A stretch of 64,000 nucleotides of DNA from Rhizobium sullae (GCF_025200715.1 NZ_CP104143.1:3103501-3167500); one strand, 5' to 3'; positions 26,292 to 36,246 are shown, counted from the first letter of the stretch. Made by a program: numbers and translations. The notes: generated by a model not told the origin, from the sequence alone.

Positions 26292-27419
26292 TCATCTCGC
26301 TACCCCGCCGCTATTCGCTTCGGTGGCCGCAACGCCGGCCGGGCTCAAGGCGCCGCAACGCCAGACCCTGTAGACCGGTTGGGTGTCCCAGTCATAGTAG
26401 AAGGCCGCTTTCAGCCTTCCCTTCTCCATCAACTCCGCGAAGCTGCGGCGCACGGCACGGACCACCACTTCCCGCTCGCGATCATCGACCGGGCAGGAAA
26501 GCGCGGTGTTGGCAATGCCCCATTCGCTCACCCAGCACGGCTTGCCTTCCCCTTCAGGCCGGCAAAAGTCGAGAAGCGTCGTCACATAGCGTGCAAGCGC
26601 CGCGTCATCTTTGCGTCCCGGGTAGACATGAATGCCGTAGCCATCGACCAGCGCATCGATCCCCCGCTTCCGCAGGAGTGAAATGAACTCGCCGGGTTCG
26701 AGCCGTTCCATGCCGCGGCGGTCGGCCTCGCCAGTGCCGACGTCGGAAAGTCCGGCCGAAATCAGAAGCGCGTCGCGGCTATAGGCCGTCGCCCGCAATT
26801 CTTCCCGGGTGATGCGGAGTGCGCCGACATATGCGTCGAGCCCGCGTTCGAGGGCCGAGCGATTTGCAACTTCCGAAACGCTCCGCGGCGTCTGCCGCCC
26901 AGGCTTTTCATAGACGACGAGGTCGCCGTTGTAAGCGCTGTAGTTTATTTCATTTCCGGGCTCGACGGCGTCGATGCGGATACCCATTTCGTCAATGCGG
27001 CGAAGCGCCGAGCGCAACTGCGCTCGGTAGAGATCGAGATCGAGATCCGAAAGCCGCTGAACATCCCAGATGCGGCCGAAACCGGTGCGAGAACGCGCCT
27101 CCGCGGGATAATAATCCTTGTTGCCGAGTTGGATCTCGAGGAGGATTTTCAACCCCCGCCGGTCCGCCATTTCGAGCGCTTCGATGCTCTTGTCCACCGG
27201 TCTCGACAGCGAAAGCCGGACATGGGTGATACCGCTTGCCGCGATCTCATTCAGGACGCGCTCCTGATCGCCGCGGGAAAGCCAGGCTAGGTTTACGCGG
27301 TTGATTCCGATACGATCGGAGAGCACTTCGGCAGCGCCCGCCGGCAGCGCCGAGGCGAAGGCCCAGAGCACTGCCAGCGCGCAAGCAAGGCGCGCGCGCG
27401 TTTGCGCCACCACCCTCAT
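26292..27419 (-). CDS. Secreted glycoside hydrolase, clan GH-A (GH5/GH39-like)
   Basis: About 375 residues with a Sec signal peptide (MRVVAQTRARLACALAVLW, ending LPAGAAE). The TIM-barrel pattern is visible: IGINRVNLAW at strand 1, HVRLSLSRP, the acid/base Glu in EPGNEINYS (NE motif), IHVYPG and the nucleophile Glu in CWVSEWGIA. Such enzymes in glycan clusters often trim the polymer during export, as PslG does in Pseudomonas. The ATG at 27419 lies 4 nt after the upstream stop. It is the last gene of the minus-strand operon. Confidence 0.85.
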   Translation of the reverse strand: MRVVAQTRARLACALAVLWAFASALPAGAAEVLSDRIGINRVNLAWLSRGDQERVLNEIAASGITHVRLSLSRPVDKSIEALEMADRRGLKILLEIQLGNKDYYPAEARSRTGFGRIWDVQRLSDLDLDLYRAQLRSALRRIDEMGIRIDAVEPGNEINYSAYNGDLVVYEKPGRQTPRSVSEVANRSALERGLDAYVGALRITREELRATAYSRDALLISAGLSDVGTGEADRRGMERLEPGEFISLLRKRGIDALVDGYGIHVYPGRKDDAALARYVTTLLDFCRPEGEGKPCWVSEWGIANTALSCPVDDREREVVVRAVRRSFAELMEKGRLKAAFYYDWDTQPVYRVWRCGALSPAGVAATEANSGGVAR

Positions 27420-27423
27420 CCGC

Positions 27424-28597
27424 TCAAAGTCCGATCTGCACCAGAGCATTGCGGAAATTCGCCTCGCAAGCGGAATAACGGTCGATCACGGCCTGCGTGT
27501 CGATCTTGCCGAGGAAGTTGGCGAGATAGGCGCGCTTGTCCGCCTCCCTGTTCCAGGTGGCTGCCTCGATATAGGGGAAGCCGATGAATTCCAGCATCTC
27601 CCGCATGCGGTCATCGACCGCGATCATGAGGGCGGGCGTGCCGGCCTGCATGCCGATGATGCAGCCGTGGAAGCGGCGGCCGAAGCAGAGATCGCGCGCG
27701 GACATCGCGCCGCGCCACTGGCTCGTATCGAAATAGACCAGCAGCTCGTTTTTCCGCTGCCATTTCTCCGAATGCTTGTACTCCGTCCCTCCCGTGATGC
27801 GCCCGCTGGCGCGATCATAGACGATGTCATTATCGTCACCTGTCAGGGAGAGGCTGTAGGCAACCACTTCGTCCTGGACGACATAGCTTGCCACGCTGTC
27901 GGGCTTGAGCAGCGCATGAGCATCGACGATCGTATCGGCAACGCTACCGAGATAGCCGCCGAAGACGATCCTCTGGGCCTCCGCCAGTCCCGGATTGGCA
28001 AGTGCCGAAAGCGAACGCTTCATGTCGTTCGGCGAGAAGTAGAGCGACGGGCAACCCGTCGGCTTGACGAACTTCATCCCCTGCTCCCTGAGGAATTCGG
28101 CGGTGAAGTAGCCACGCGTGAGGAAGAAACTTTCCTTGTTCCTCAGCACCTCCAGGAACTTGATCGTTCCGGCCGGCAGCTGATCCTTGAGGCCTTCCTT
28201 GCGCTGGATGCCGATGCCCATCACCACAACCGGCATCTTCAGCTTCGCGAAGATTTCCGCTTCGAGATCGGCGGAATAGCCAGGACGCAGCAGATTAGCG
28301 GAGGCGAAGACGCACAAGTCGAATTCGCGGTTCACGCGCTCGTAAAGCTCGTTCGAGTCCCGATTGTTGGCGAGATGCCAGAACGGCAGATAGGTGACGT
28401 CATGACCGCGCGCAGCTCTCAGCCGCTCCTTCGCCGATCAGATAGTTGCCGGTGTTGGCGATCTTCCTGACCTGCGAGATCAGATCCTTCTTGGTCCTGG
28501 TTTCGTCGAAATAGGGCCGATGGATGACGGTCGTGCCTGAGACGTCCGCAATCGTCCGCTGCAAGTAGGATGGAATGCCCGTAAGCAAAATACGCAT
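27424..28597 (-). pseudogene. Polysaccharide pyruvyl transferase family gene, frameshifted copy
   Basis: The start region (MRILLTGIPSYLQRTIADVS, then NTGNYLIGEGA) begins at 28597 with AGAGGA upstream, but stops after 65 codons. The rest of the protein (RGHDVTYLPFWHLANNRDS, CVFASANLLRPGYSAD, VVVMGIGIQRKEG, PTGCPSLYFSPNDMKR, FGRRFHGCIIGMQAGTPALM) continues in another frame to 27424. Alignment to the neighbouring paralogue (28637-29815) places one extra G at 28423-28424, where GCGGCTG should read GCGCTG. Joined, it is about 390 residues. Family members transfer pyruvate to sugar hydroxyls or act as related sugar-modifying enzymes. Either a recent pseudogene or a sequencing error. Confidence 0.75.
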
Positions 28598-28636
28598 AAC
28601 TGTCCTCTGAACCGAAAAGTGATGGCCTTCAGGCCG

Positions 28637-29815
28637 CTATAGACCGATGCCGATTTCACGAAGCGTGGTGCGGAAGGCGCGCTCGCGGTCGGAATAGCGG
28701 TCCACAAGTTCGCTCGTGTTGAGCTTTGCCAGATGATCGGCCACGAACTCGGCCCGGTTCTCTGCCTTGTCGACCTCGGTGATGTCGACGGCCGGCAGGC
28801 CGGTGAAGCCCAGCATCTCGCGCATGCGGTCGTCGACCGCCACCATGAGGCTCGGCACGGCCGCCTGCATGGCGATGATCGAGCCGTGGAAACGACGGCC
28901 AAAATTGAAGTCCATCAACGAAGCCCAGGCGCGCCACTGGTTCGTGTCGAAGAAGGTGCGAAACTCGAACCGCTGCTTCTCCCGCTCAGTGCCGGGATAG
29001 GCCAGATCGCCGATCATCAGGCCCGATGCGGAATCATAGACGCGTTCCTCGTCATTAGGCTCCACCTTCATATCGAAGTGGAGGAACTCGTCCTGCACCA
29101 CGTATTGCGGCACGGTGTCCGGCGGGGCCAGCGCATTCGCATCGAGGATCGCATCCTGATCGCCGCCGAGATAGCCTGAAAAGATTGTCCGCGCCTTGCC
29201 GATGTTTACGCTCGGCAGCTTCCTCATGGACCGGCGCATGTTGGCCGGCATGAAATAGACGGAAGGGCAACCGGTCGGGCGCACGAAGGAGAAGCCCTGG
29301 TCCTTCAAGAAGCCGGCGGACTCGTAGCCGCGTGTCAGGAAGTAGTGCTCACGCTCCTTCAGGACGGCCAGAAGCCGCTTCGTTCCCTCCGGAAGATTGT
29401 TCTCAAGGTCCTTGCGGTTCTGCAGGCCGATGCCCAGCATGACGATCGGCATGTTGAGTCGGCTTAGGACATCCGCCTCTGCGTCCGCGGAAAGTCCCTT
29501 GCGCAATAGGTTTGCGCAGGTGAAGACGCAGATGTCGAAGTTGGCGTTAAACTCGTCGAATCCATTGCCGTTCTTGCTCAAATTGTAGAGATGCCAGAAG
29601 GGAACTTGCTTCGCATGTGGCGCAAGCGCATGCAGGGCGCCCTCACCGATGAGGTAGTTCCCGGTATTGCTGATGTTGCGCAGCTCCTGCAGAAACTCCT
29701 CCTTCGTTTCCGGCTGCTTCTGCCGCTCCGCATAGGAGACGGACAGGCCGTAGGCGCCGTTGGCAAGGCGCGTGTAGTGACCGGGAATACCCGTCACGAG
29801 AATTCGCGGACGCAT
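28637..29815 (-). CDS. Polysaccharide pyruvyl transferase family protein
   Basis: A 392-residue intact paralogue of the frameshifted neighbour. Conserved parts: RPRILVTGIPGHYTR, NTGNYLIGEGAL, ICVFTCANLLRKGLSAD, IVMLGIGLQNRK, VRPTGCPSVYFMP, FGRRFHGSIIAMQAAVPSLMVAVDDRMREM. The G-R-R-F-H-G block matches the (S/R)xRFHG motif of PS_pyruv_trans enzymes. A ketal pyruvate on a surface glycan adds negative charge; the acceptor is unknown. The ATG at 29815 follows AAAGG and is chosen over the in-frame start at 29854, which lies at the end of the preceding gene. Confidence 0.85.
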   Translation of the reverse strand: MRPRILVTGIPGHYTRLANGAYGLSVSYAERQKQPETKEEFLQELRNISNTGNYLIGEGALHALAPHAKQVPFWHLYNLSKNGNGFDEFNANFDICVFTCANLLRKGLSADAEADVLSRLNMPIVMLGIGLQNRKDLENNLPEGTKRLLAVLKEREHYFLTRGYESAGFLKDQGFSFVRPTGCPSVYFMPANMRRSMRKLPSVNIGKARTIFSGYLGGDQDAILDANALAPPDTVPQYVVQDEFLHFDMKVEPNDEERVYDSASGLMIGDLAYPGTEREKQRFEFRTFFDTNQWRAWASLMDFNFGRRFHGSIIAMQAAVPSLMVAVDDRMREMLGFTGLPAVDITEVDKAENRAEFVADHLAKLNTSELVDRYSDRERAFRTTLREIGIGL

Positions 29816-29854
29816 TCGACTAGACCTTTCTGTTTCAAAGAAGCGGCGCGGCAA

Positions 29855-32533
29855 TCAGCCAATTGCCGCGACCACGGGATTTGGCGCCGCCTGCTCGCGA
29901 AAGACCGCAGCGCGGGACAGTGACGAATTCTTCACGGACCGATCGCTCCAAGAGATAAACTCCGAGAAAGAGGAGGCCCATGACCGGCGTGCGGCGGTCC
30001 TGATGCAGCCCTCCATGAGCGGAGCGAGCCTCTCGCGATTGCGCGCGACCTCTTCGATGATCCGCACCATCTCCCTCACCACCTGAGGATCGGAAGGCGC
30101 GTTGATGAGTATGCCGTCCTCGCCGTCGGAAATGAGCTCGTCCACCGCGCCGACCGCGGTCGCGATGGGCACGCAGCCGAGTTGCTGCGCCTCGGCGATC
30201 ATCAGCGGCGCGCCCTCCCATCGTGAGGGCATGACGAGAACGTCGGCCCAGCCCAGTGCCTTGATCAGATCCTTGCTCGCAAAGACGGGCGAGCGCACGT
30301 CGACGCCCAGGTCCTTCAGCCGTTCGCTCCAGGAGACCCTGGAATCGGCGAGGATTTCCCCTCCGATGGCCCGGGCTTCGAAATTGACGTTGGAGGCCCG
30401 CAGTTCCGCGAGCGCTGCCGCCAGCCGGTCAATGCCCTTCTGCTGATCGAACCGGCCCATGTAAAGAAGCCGCAAGCGGTCATCCCTGCGCTCGATCCGC
30501 CTGACGGCCAGAACCTCCGCCAGGGCCTTGGGCGGTACCGAGAAGCTCGCTCCGTTCGCGACGGCGAAGACTTTCTCGTGGGGGACGCCGTAGCTGTGCA
30601 GATAGATCTTGAGCTGTTCGGAGCAGGTTAGGAAGGCGTCGTAGCAGTGCTCATGGGCAATCGCTGCGAAAGGCTGACCGGCAGGCCTCTTGAAGGCCGT
30701 GTTGTCCACGACGTGAAGATAGCAGGCCGTGCGCGTGCCTTCGGAGCGCAATCGCGCGATGAGGGGATGGACGGCCATCACGTGGTTGTTGATGACCAGG
30801 TCGAAGCCGGAAAGCTGTCCCTTCAGCGCCTCCCAGTCGACCGAATGCCCTTCGTCGATGAAATCCTGTCCCAGGAAGGAGCCCGACCCTCCCCAGGCCG
30901 GAATTCCCGCGTCCCAGAAGTGAATGTAGTCGAAGCTGGAATCGAATTCATCGATCACATCCATCCGGGACGTGCCGAGCACGAAGAGATGAGTTTCGTA
31001 ACCCGCCGCCTTCAATTCCCGGGCGGCTGCATAGACGACCTTTTCGGCTCCGCCGAACGAGGCATTCGGCACGAGCAGCGCCACGGTCCGCTTGCCCTCG
31101 CTATGGCCGAGCGGCAGGACCGGTGATCCTCCGACTTCCTTGCGCAACGCCTTGTAGAGATCAGTGTAGGGCACGAGCCGCGCGGGACGCCACGTCCACC
31201 GCCTGCCCGCCGTCTCGCGCAGGGGGCTCATGGCAATTGCGTTGACGCAATTGATCATCACCTGCTGAGGCGTGATGAGAGAACGGCGCGGGAGGCTTCT
31301 TGGAAAAGGGAAGTGCACTTTCAGAACGGTCGATGTCGGCCATACCTGCTGGCTCCCGATCGAGGCGAACCAGTCCACAGCATTGTTCTGGACCACCTCC
31401 TGGACGAGCCGGATCGAAAGGAAAACGAGATCGGCGGGGCCGATTTTTTGTCCGCCCGCCCCATGAACGATCGGCTCGATCTTGCGCTGGGCGGCATCGT
31501 TGGCGAGTTGGACGAAGACGACGTTGCTGTTCTCGCTCAAGCGCTCAAGATGGGCAAGCACGTTCGGCAGCATGCGCGAACGCCGCAGAAGGTCGAGCGC
31601 CGCGCCGCTTCCGGCGACCAGGAAAGGCGGGAAATGTTCATTGTCTGGCTCGCCGATATTGCCCCAGAACGCGGGGATGATGTCGTCGAGGCGAAGGATC
31701 GTCGGCGGCTTGGTAGGATCAGTGAAGAAAGAGATCGCCGTATCTTCCGTTCGCGCAAACAGGTAGCGCGGGCACTCCTCATGCTCGAAATCCACCAGCA
31801 TCGGGCGCTGGAACAGCGGCCTGTGGCGCTTGCGCAGGAAGCTTACCGACGTGGCGCGGTCTCGATTGGCCTCCTTGAAGCGGCTCTCCGCCCTCAGCCT
31901 GTATTCGAAGACCGTGTCATGGCAAGGCGTGCCGACGAAACCATGTTCGATGCAGGACAGCCAGAACTCCCAATCCTCGAAGCCGTTCTGCCTGTCGTCG
32001 TTGAAGCGGACGCCTTGCTGAAAAACATCGATCGAGATCATCGATCCTGTATCGCAAATGTTGTCGGTGATGCAGTGGACCAGTCGTGAATAGCGGTTGC
32101 CGTAGTGGGCGCGCCAGCTTACCGAAAATGTGTCGATATTCGTGTAGACCCACCCGCAGCCACTGGAGAGGAGGTGCCGGTAAAGCGTCTCGATGGTGCC
32201 GGGAAGGACGCGATTGTCGGCGTCGAGGAAATAGACGGCCTTCGTCTCTGGAAAGCGCTCGAGAACGAAGTCGATGGCGCGATTGCGCGCGCCACCCGGA
32301 CCGGCGTTCTGGCCGAACACCACATGGACGGAAGAATGAACCGCGGCGTAGAGCAACAGTTGATCGAACGTCTCGTGCCGTGGATCGCCGTCGACCGAGA
32401 TGACAATGACGATCCGGCAACTGCTAACGTTCGAGGCAAATACCGACTCGATCGCCTCCAGGGCAAGTGCCGCGTGACCGTAAAGGGGCATGGCCACGGC
32501 GATCAGGTCCATTGGCTCCCTGTTACTGGACAT
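29855..32533 (-). CDS. Two-domain glycosyltransferase, GT2 fused to GT4
   Basis: 892 residues. Residues about 10-240 are a GT-A fold family-2 domain (AVAMPLYGHAALALEAIESV, VVFGQNAGPGGARNRAID, DADNRVLPGTIETL with the metal-binding acidic motif, FEDWEFWLSCIEHG). The middle (240-470) has no recognised domain. Residues about 475-850 are a GT-B family-4 domain (VALLVPNASFGGAEKVVYAAARE, LLYMGRFDQQKGIDRLAAAL, VLVMPSRWEGAPLMIAEAQQLG with the two-Glu donor motif). The enzyme could add two successive sugars. GGAGG lies 6 nt before the ATG. It overlaps the upstream gene by 11 nt. Confidence 0.9.
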   Translation of the reverse strand: MSSNREPMDLIAVAMPLYGHAALALEAIESVFASNVSSCRIVIVISVDGDPRHETFDQLLLYAAVHSSVHVVFGQNAGPGGARNRAIDFVLERFPETKAVYFLDADNRVLPGTIETLYRHLLSSGCGWVYTNIDTFSVSWRAHYGNRYSRLVHCITDNICDTGSMISIDVFQQGVRFNDDRQNGFEDWEFWLSCIEHGFVGTPCHDTVFEYRLRAESRFKEANRDRATSVSFLRKRHRPLFQRPMLVDFEHEECPRYLFARTEDTAISFFTDPTKPPTILRLDDIIPAFWGNIGEPDNEHFPPFLVAGSGAALDLLRRSRMLPNVLAHLERLSENSNVVFVQLANDAAQRKIEPIVHGAGGQKIGPADLVFLSIRLVQEVVQNNAVDWFASIGSQQVWPTSTVLKVHFPFPRSLPRRSLITPQQVMINCVNAIAMSPLRETAGRRWTWRPARLVPYTDLYKALRKEVGGSPVLPLGHSEGKRTVALLVPNASFGGAEKVVYAAARELKAAGYETHLFVLGTSRMDVIDEFDSSFDYIHFWDAGIPAWGGSGSFLGQDFIDEGHSVDWEALKGQLSGFDLVINNHVMAVHPLIARLRSEGTRTACYLHVVDNTAFKRPAGQPFAAIAHEHCYDAFLTCSEQLKIYLHSYGVPHEKVFAVANGASFSVPPKALAEVLAVRRIERRDDRLRLLYMGRFDQQKGIDRLAAALAELRASNVNFEARAIGGEILADSRVSWSERLKDLGVDVRSPVFASKDLIKALGWADVLVMPSRWEGAPLMIAEAQQLGCVPIATAVGAVDELISDGEDGILINAPSDPQVVREMVRIIEEVARNRERLAPLMEGCIRTAARRSWASSFSEFISWSDRSVKNSSLSRAAVFREQAAPNPVVAAIG

Positions 32534-34004
32534 CGGCGGCCTCCGTAAACTGTTTGACCAGCCTGAAGCCAGACACCTTGAGCCAGGAGAAATCGACCGA
32601 ATCCGTGACTGCGCGGCTGAGGATCATCAGGTCCATCGGGCCGCGTGCCGGCTCGTCCAGCTGGATGTTGATGTTGACGACCTCACTGGAGCTGACTTCA
32701 CGCCATCCGCTGAAGAATGCCGACGGTTTGGCCGCGCCCTTTCGCGCAACCTCGGCCACTTCGGAACGCGCATTTGAATTCGTCGGTGCGAGCAGGAAGC
32801 TGACCGCCGCGGGCTGACCTTCCGGATGATCGATAAAGGCGCTCGCCGAAAAGGATATCGTTCCGGGCTCGACGGCGCGACTGACCGCGCCTGCCGATAT
32901 GCCACTCGGCAACGGGTGGCAGACAACAGCATGCTCATGCTCGAGGAAGCGCACCGTCTGGAATTCCGGGACGATCGGCGTGACCGAAACGTCCGCGATC
33001 TGCCTCAACGTAGCGACCGCCAGGCGATAATCGACAGTGTACTGGCCTTCGAGCAGGCTGCTGGGCGCAATCATGTTGGGTGTTCTGGCGGGTTTTACTC
33101 CCGGCAGTCCCGTAAACACTTTGAACGCCAGCGGGCGCAGGTCGAGATCCGGATGCGGGAGTTCCGACCGTGCCGAATAGCGCTCGCCGGCGATCGGATA
33201 GCCGAGCGAAAGGCCGACGGTCTCCGGTCCGGTGGCGGAGATCCGCAGCCGAAGCGTCCGCGCAGCCCCTCCGCAGGCCCGGGGCAGCGAGAAGAAATTC
33301 CAGTTCGGCACGAGTTGCGCATACGGTACGATCCACTCGGCGACTCCTTCGCCACTCTCGAGGTAGCTCAATGCGACGACAAGCTCTCCGGTGATCCTGG
33401 GCACCGAGTGCAGGTGAAGGGCGAACCCGGCCACGCCAAGGCTGGATATCGGCAGCAGTTGCTCGACAAAGGCGGCGGCAAGCAACGGCCCGATCCCCTC
33501 GTCCTTTGGATCGCCGTAGGGATCATGGGAAAAAATCTCAGAAACCGGCTCCCAGTTTCGCGCCTGGAACGCATCTTCGAGCGCCCGGTAGTTTTCCAGC
33601 AGCGTTTCGCGTTCCCGGCGCAGGATCGCAAGCTCCGAAGTGATGGAGGCGCTATACCGGGCAAGCCGGCCGACGCCGCCCTCAGTGAGCGCCCGCAGAA
33701 GCGGAAAACTGTCCAGCTTATTTGCGGGATCAAGCCGCTGTATGGGAACCGCGGGGACAGTTCCCAGTGGTCCAAGCAGCGCCAGACGCTCCCGCAAATC
33801 CGCCTCACCCTCTTCGGAAAAGGCGATGGCGATCAATGGAAAAGCATTCTGCAATGTCGCCGGAGGATGCCCATCAACATCGAGGTAAACAACCAGATGC
33901 TCGATATCGCTGCCTTCGAAGCATAATCGATCCCGGCCCGATGCCGCTATTAGCTTTCTCGTCACCAGTCGTTTCCCAATGCCGGAAGACGTCAATTCTT
34001 GCAC
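32523..34004 (-). CDS. Uncharacterised glycan-cluster protein (DUF6212-like)
   Basis: 493 residues, starting with GTG at 34004 (AGAGG upstream). No signal peptide or membrane helix is visible. Residues 100-170 are helical, possibly coiled (SASITSELAILRRERETLLENYRALEDAF); the remaining parts are mainly beta-type with aromatic and Pro residues, suggesting jelly-roll carbohydrate-binding modules. I recall similar proteins in rhizobial glycan clusters under the label DUF6212, but cannot verify this. It is first in the minus-strand operon 34004-26292. A candidate MarR box lies upstream at 34165-34181. Confidence 0.75.
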   Translation of the reverse strand: MQELTSSGIGKRLVTRKLIAASGRDRLCFEGSDIEHLVVYLDVDGHPPATLQNAFPLIAIAFSEEGEADLRERLALLGPLGTVPAVPIQRLDPANKLDSFPLLRALTEGGVGRLARYSASITSELAILRRERETLLENYRALEDAFQARNWEPVSEIFSHDPYGDPKDEGIGPLLAAAFVEQLLPISSLGVAGFALHLHSVPRITGELVVALSYLESGEGVAEWIVPYAQLVPNWNFFSLPRACGGAARTLRLRISATGPETVGLSLGYPIAGERYSARSELPHPDLDLRPLAFKVFTGLPGVKPARTPNMIAPSSLLEGQYTVDYRLAVATLRQIADVSVTPIVPEFQTVRFLEHEHAVVCHPLPSGISAGAVSRAVEPGTISFSASAFIDHPEGQPAAVSFLLAPTNSNARSEVAEVARKGAAKPSAFFSGWREVSSSEVVNINIQLDEPARGPMDLMILSRAVTDSVDFSWLKVSGFRLVKQFTEAADVQ

Positions 34005-34164
34005 GCGCGGCCTCTGAAGAATTATCTCGGAGAAAAAAGCAAAGACGCCGAATAATCAGATATTTATTCAAATCATTCCGCGCCATGTATAGGGAGCCTA
34101 ACAACTAACGTTGCAGTGCACAATAATAAAATTTAGCCGCCACAAAGAAAAACATTTCATATAT

Positions 34165-34181
34165 ACTTTAAAAATCAAAGT
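34165..34181. promoter_or_regulatory. Candidate MarR-type operator (site B)
   Basis: ACTTTAA-AAA-TCAAAGT, a 17-bp near-palindrome within AT-rich DNA between 34004 and 34187. It has the same half-site spacing as the box in front of the MarR gene (ACTTCAA-N3-TTGAAGT), differing by C to T in one arm and TG to CA in the other. It lies about 160 nt upstream of the minus-strand operon start. Confidence 0.4.
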
Positions 34182-34186
34182 AATAA

Positions 34187-35467
34187 TCATGCATTCATTT
34201 CTGCATTGCGGCGAAGTGATTTTCCGGTCAATTTCTCAAGAAGATTCTGTTGACGATCGAGGCAGTCCGTCAGTCGAAAACGCGTCTCGATCGTCCGGCG
34301 CGCCGCTGCACGCATCCCAAAATGGTGTTCGGGACTCTTCAGGGCGCCGAGAACGGCCTCAGCGAGTGCATCCGTATCGAAGAACGGCACCAAAAGGCCG
34401 TTCCGGCCGGAGTGTATAACCTCCTGGACGGGCGCGGTGTCCGATCCGATGACCAGGGCGCCGCACGCCATCGCCTCCAACATCGACCACGACAAAACGA
34501 ATGGATAAGTCAGATAAAGGTGCGCCGCCGAGATCTGGAAAAGCTGCCGCAAAACCGAATGCGGCACCGCGCCGGGAAAGAGGATATTCTCCCGCGGTAT
34601 ATCCAGGGATTTGAGGAGGTGATCCTTCCACGCCCCGCCGCCAGGCGGCGGCACACCATAGCTGATGCCATCTCCTCCGACGAAAACGAACAAGGCATCG
34701 GGGCGTTGGCGCACAACCTTGGCGGCAGCCTCCAAGACCTGTGGAAATCCACGATACGGCTCAAGGTCGCGCGCGACAAAGGTAACAATGGGAGAACCAC
34801 CCGCGCTGAGCACACGCCCGTCCGAAAGCCTGACCGAAGTTGTTGGGTCCGGTCGAAACTGCGCCGTATCGATCCCCTCGTGACAGACCGAAATGCGCCC
34901 CCGGGCGTCGGCGGGGTACAGACTTCTCTGCCAATGGGTGGGGCTGATGCCGGCCTCGATGGCCTCAAGGGACAGGAGCTGCGCGATGTTGCGCAGCCGC
35001 AGCCTCTTGCGCGTCTCCAGATCGGGCTGATCGTCGGGGGAAAACCCGATGTCCGCCCCTTCCGATCGGTAAAAGAACTCGCAATACCCCAATGCGGGCA
35101 CCCGCGGCAGCACGTCCTTCAAGAACATCATGCTTCCCCAACCGATATGGCCTACGACAACGTCGGGTACCAGCCCTTGCCGCGCCATGGCGTCGAGCGT
35201 TTCGGCGACGCGATGGCCGATTCGCGCATGGTGATCGGGAGTACCCATGTGTCGGGCCATATGCGGATCTGCGCGCGGGCCCGATTCCGCTCGATGTCGA
35301 ACGACGCGAACGGATGGGATCTTCTGGTCTATGGTCTCAGTGATGAGGCTGACCTCATTGCCCGCCTGCGCGAGCTGAGCGGCCAAGGCAGCGAACTGAC
35401 CGAAACCCCGTCGATGAACAAACGCCACGTGCATCGCGTTAGTCCGCCGTTGCCAGGTGCGCGGCAT
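34187..35467 (-). CDS. Glycosyltransferase family 4
   Basis: 426 residues from the ATG at 35467, or 415 from 35434 where the first GT-B strand begins (MHVAFVHRRGFGQFAALAAQLAQAGN). The donor domain reads VTFVARDLEPYRGFPQVLEAA, LFPGAVPHSVLRQLFQ and HLYLTYPFVLSWSMLEAMACGALVIGS with the GT4 Glu-rich acceptor motif. It lies 10 nt after the MarR-type gene, so regulator and enzyme share a transcript. It probably acts on the cytoplasmic face on a lipid- or protein-linked acceptor. Confidence 0.9.
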   Translation of the reverse strand: MPRTWQRRTNAMHVAFVHRRGFGQFAALAAQLAQAGNEVSLITETIDQKIPSVRVVRHRAESGPRADPHMARHMGTPDHHARIGHRVAETLDAMARQGLVPDVVVGHIGWGSMMFLKDVLPRVPALGYCEFFYRSEGADIGFSPDDQPDLETRKRLRLRNIAQLLSLEAIEAGISPTHWQRSLYPADARGRISVCHEGIDTAQFRPDPTTSVRLSDGRVLSAGGSPIVTFVARDLEPYRGFPQVLEAAAKVVRQRPDALFVFVGGDGISYGVPPPGGGAWKDHLLKSLDIPRENILFPGAVPHSVLRQLFQISAAHLYLTYPFVLSWSMLEAMACGALVIGSDTAPVQEVIHSGRNGLLVPFFDTDALAEAVLGALKSPEHHFGMRAAARRTIETRFRLTDCLDRQQNLLEKLTGKSLRRNAEMNA

Positions 35468-35477
35468 CGCTCACCGC

Positions 35478-36050
35478 TTAGACGCCGTACCGTGAAGCCC
35501 TGCCCCAGGCCAGTTCGAGCTGGTGCAGCGTCTGGAAAGCCGTCTCAAGCATCCGCTGTTCCAGGTCGCCACGATTCACCGCGCGCTCATAGGCCATCGC
35601 CGCGTCGCGGAGATTTGCCCTGAGCTGCCGCCCCTTCTCCGTCAATTTGATGCGGGCGGACCGCTTGTCGCGCTGGGAGGCAACGCGATCAATGTAGTCG
35701 CCATCGCCAAGCTGCTTCAGATAATAGGAAACGTTGGAGCCGACATAATGCCCACGATCCAGAAGCTCGGCGACCGACAGTTCCGAATCGCCGATTGCCA
35801 GCAGAATCATCGCCTGCGCCGGCCCGATATCGTCTACACGAAGCTTTGTCAGCTCCGCACGGATCAGGCCCGAAAAGCGCCGGCTTGCCCGCTCCATGAG
35901 GCGAGCGAGCTCGAAATACGTAACTTGTTGGAGGTCCCCAAGCTCGGTACCCTGAGGAAGCCGGGGGTCTGTTTGTGCTGTCTGGCTCAGACGAAGACTC
36001 AGATCGTCATTCAGTTCTACCGGCAAACTGAACACATCGTTTTCTTTCAT
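35478..36050 (-). CDS. MarR-family transcriptional regulator
   Basis: 190 residues from the ATG at 36050 (GGAGAG upstream); a TTG at 36080 is in frame but lies in the operator. The winged-helix core reads ILLAIGDSELSVAELLDRGHYVGSNVSYYLKQLGDGDYIDRVASQRDKRSARIKLTEKG, with the DxRs wing (QRDKRSARI) of MarR proteins. Related regulators in alphaproteobacteria control surface polysaccharide and motility genes. A perfect palindrome at 36074-36090 just upstream suggests autoregulation, and related boxes occur at three other starts in the cluster. It is divergent from the type I secretion genes. Confidence 0.9.
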   Translation of the reverse strand: MKENDVFSLPVELNDDLSLRLSQTAQTDPRLPQGTELGDLQQVTYFELARLMERASRRFSGLIRAELTKLRVDDIGPAQAMILLAIGDSELSVAELLDRGHYVGSNVSYYLKQLGDGDYIDRVASQRDKRSARIKLTEKGRQLRANLRDAAMAYERAVNRGDLEQRMLETAFQTLHQLELAWGRASRYGV

Positions 36051-36073
36051 TCGACTCTCCGTTTCAAGGAAAT

Positions 36074-36090
36074 ACTTCAAAACTTGAAGT
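36074..36090. promoter_or_regulatory. Candidate MarR-type operator (site A)
   Basis: ACTTCAA-AAC-TTGAAGT: a perfect inverted repeat with 7-bp arms and a 3-nt spacer, 24 nt upstream of the MarR start at 36050 and in the divergent promoter region of the secretion genes at 36247. A further half site (ATTCAAAT) follows at 36094. Symmetry, position and three similar sites in the cluster support it as the regulator's own operator. Confidence 0.6.
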
Positions 36091-36246
36091 AATATTCAAA
36101 TACGCTCACCACTGTCGATCACCATGAGCTTGCACAATCCCGTTGTTATGTGCCAGATTGGTCGAAGCAATACTATCCTTACGCTCAGTTACAACCAAAT
36201 CTGTCCTACAACAGATGGTTCTAAAGTTAACTCGAGGCAAATCTTC

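Noticed and set aside
34250..35623. Open frame of 457 codons on the plus strand
   Set aside because: Antisense to the GT4 and MarR-type genes, both of which have recognised domains.
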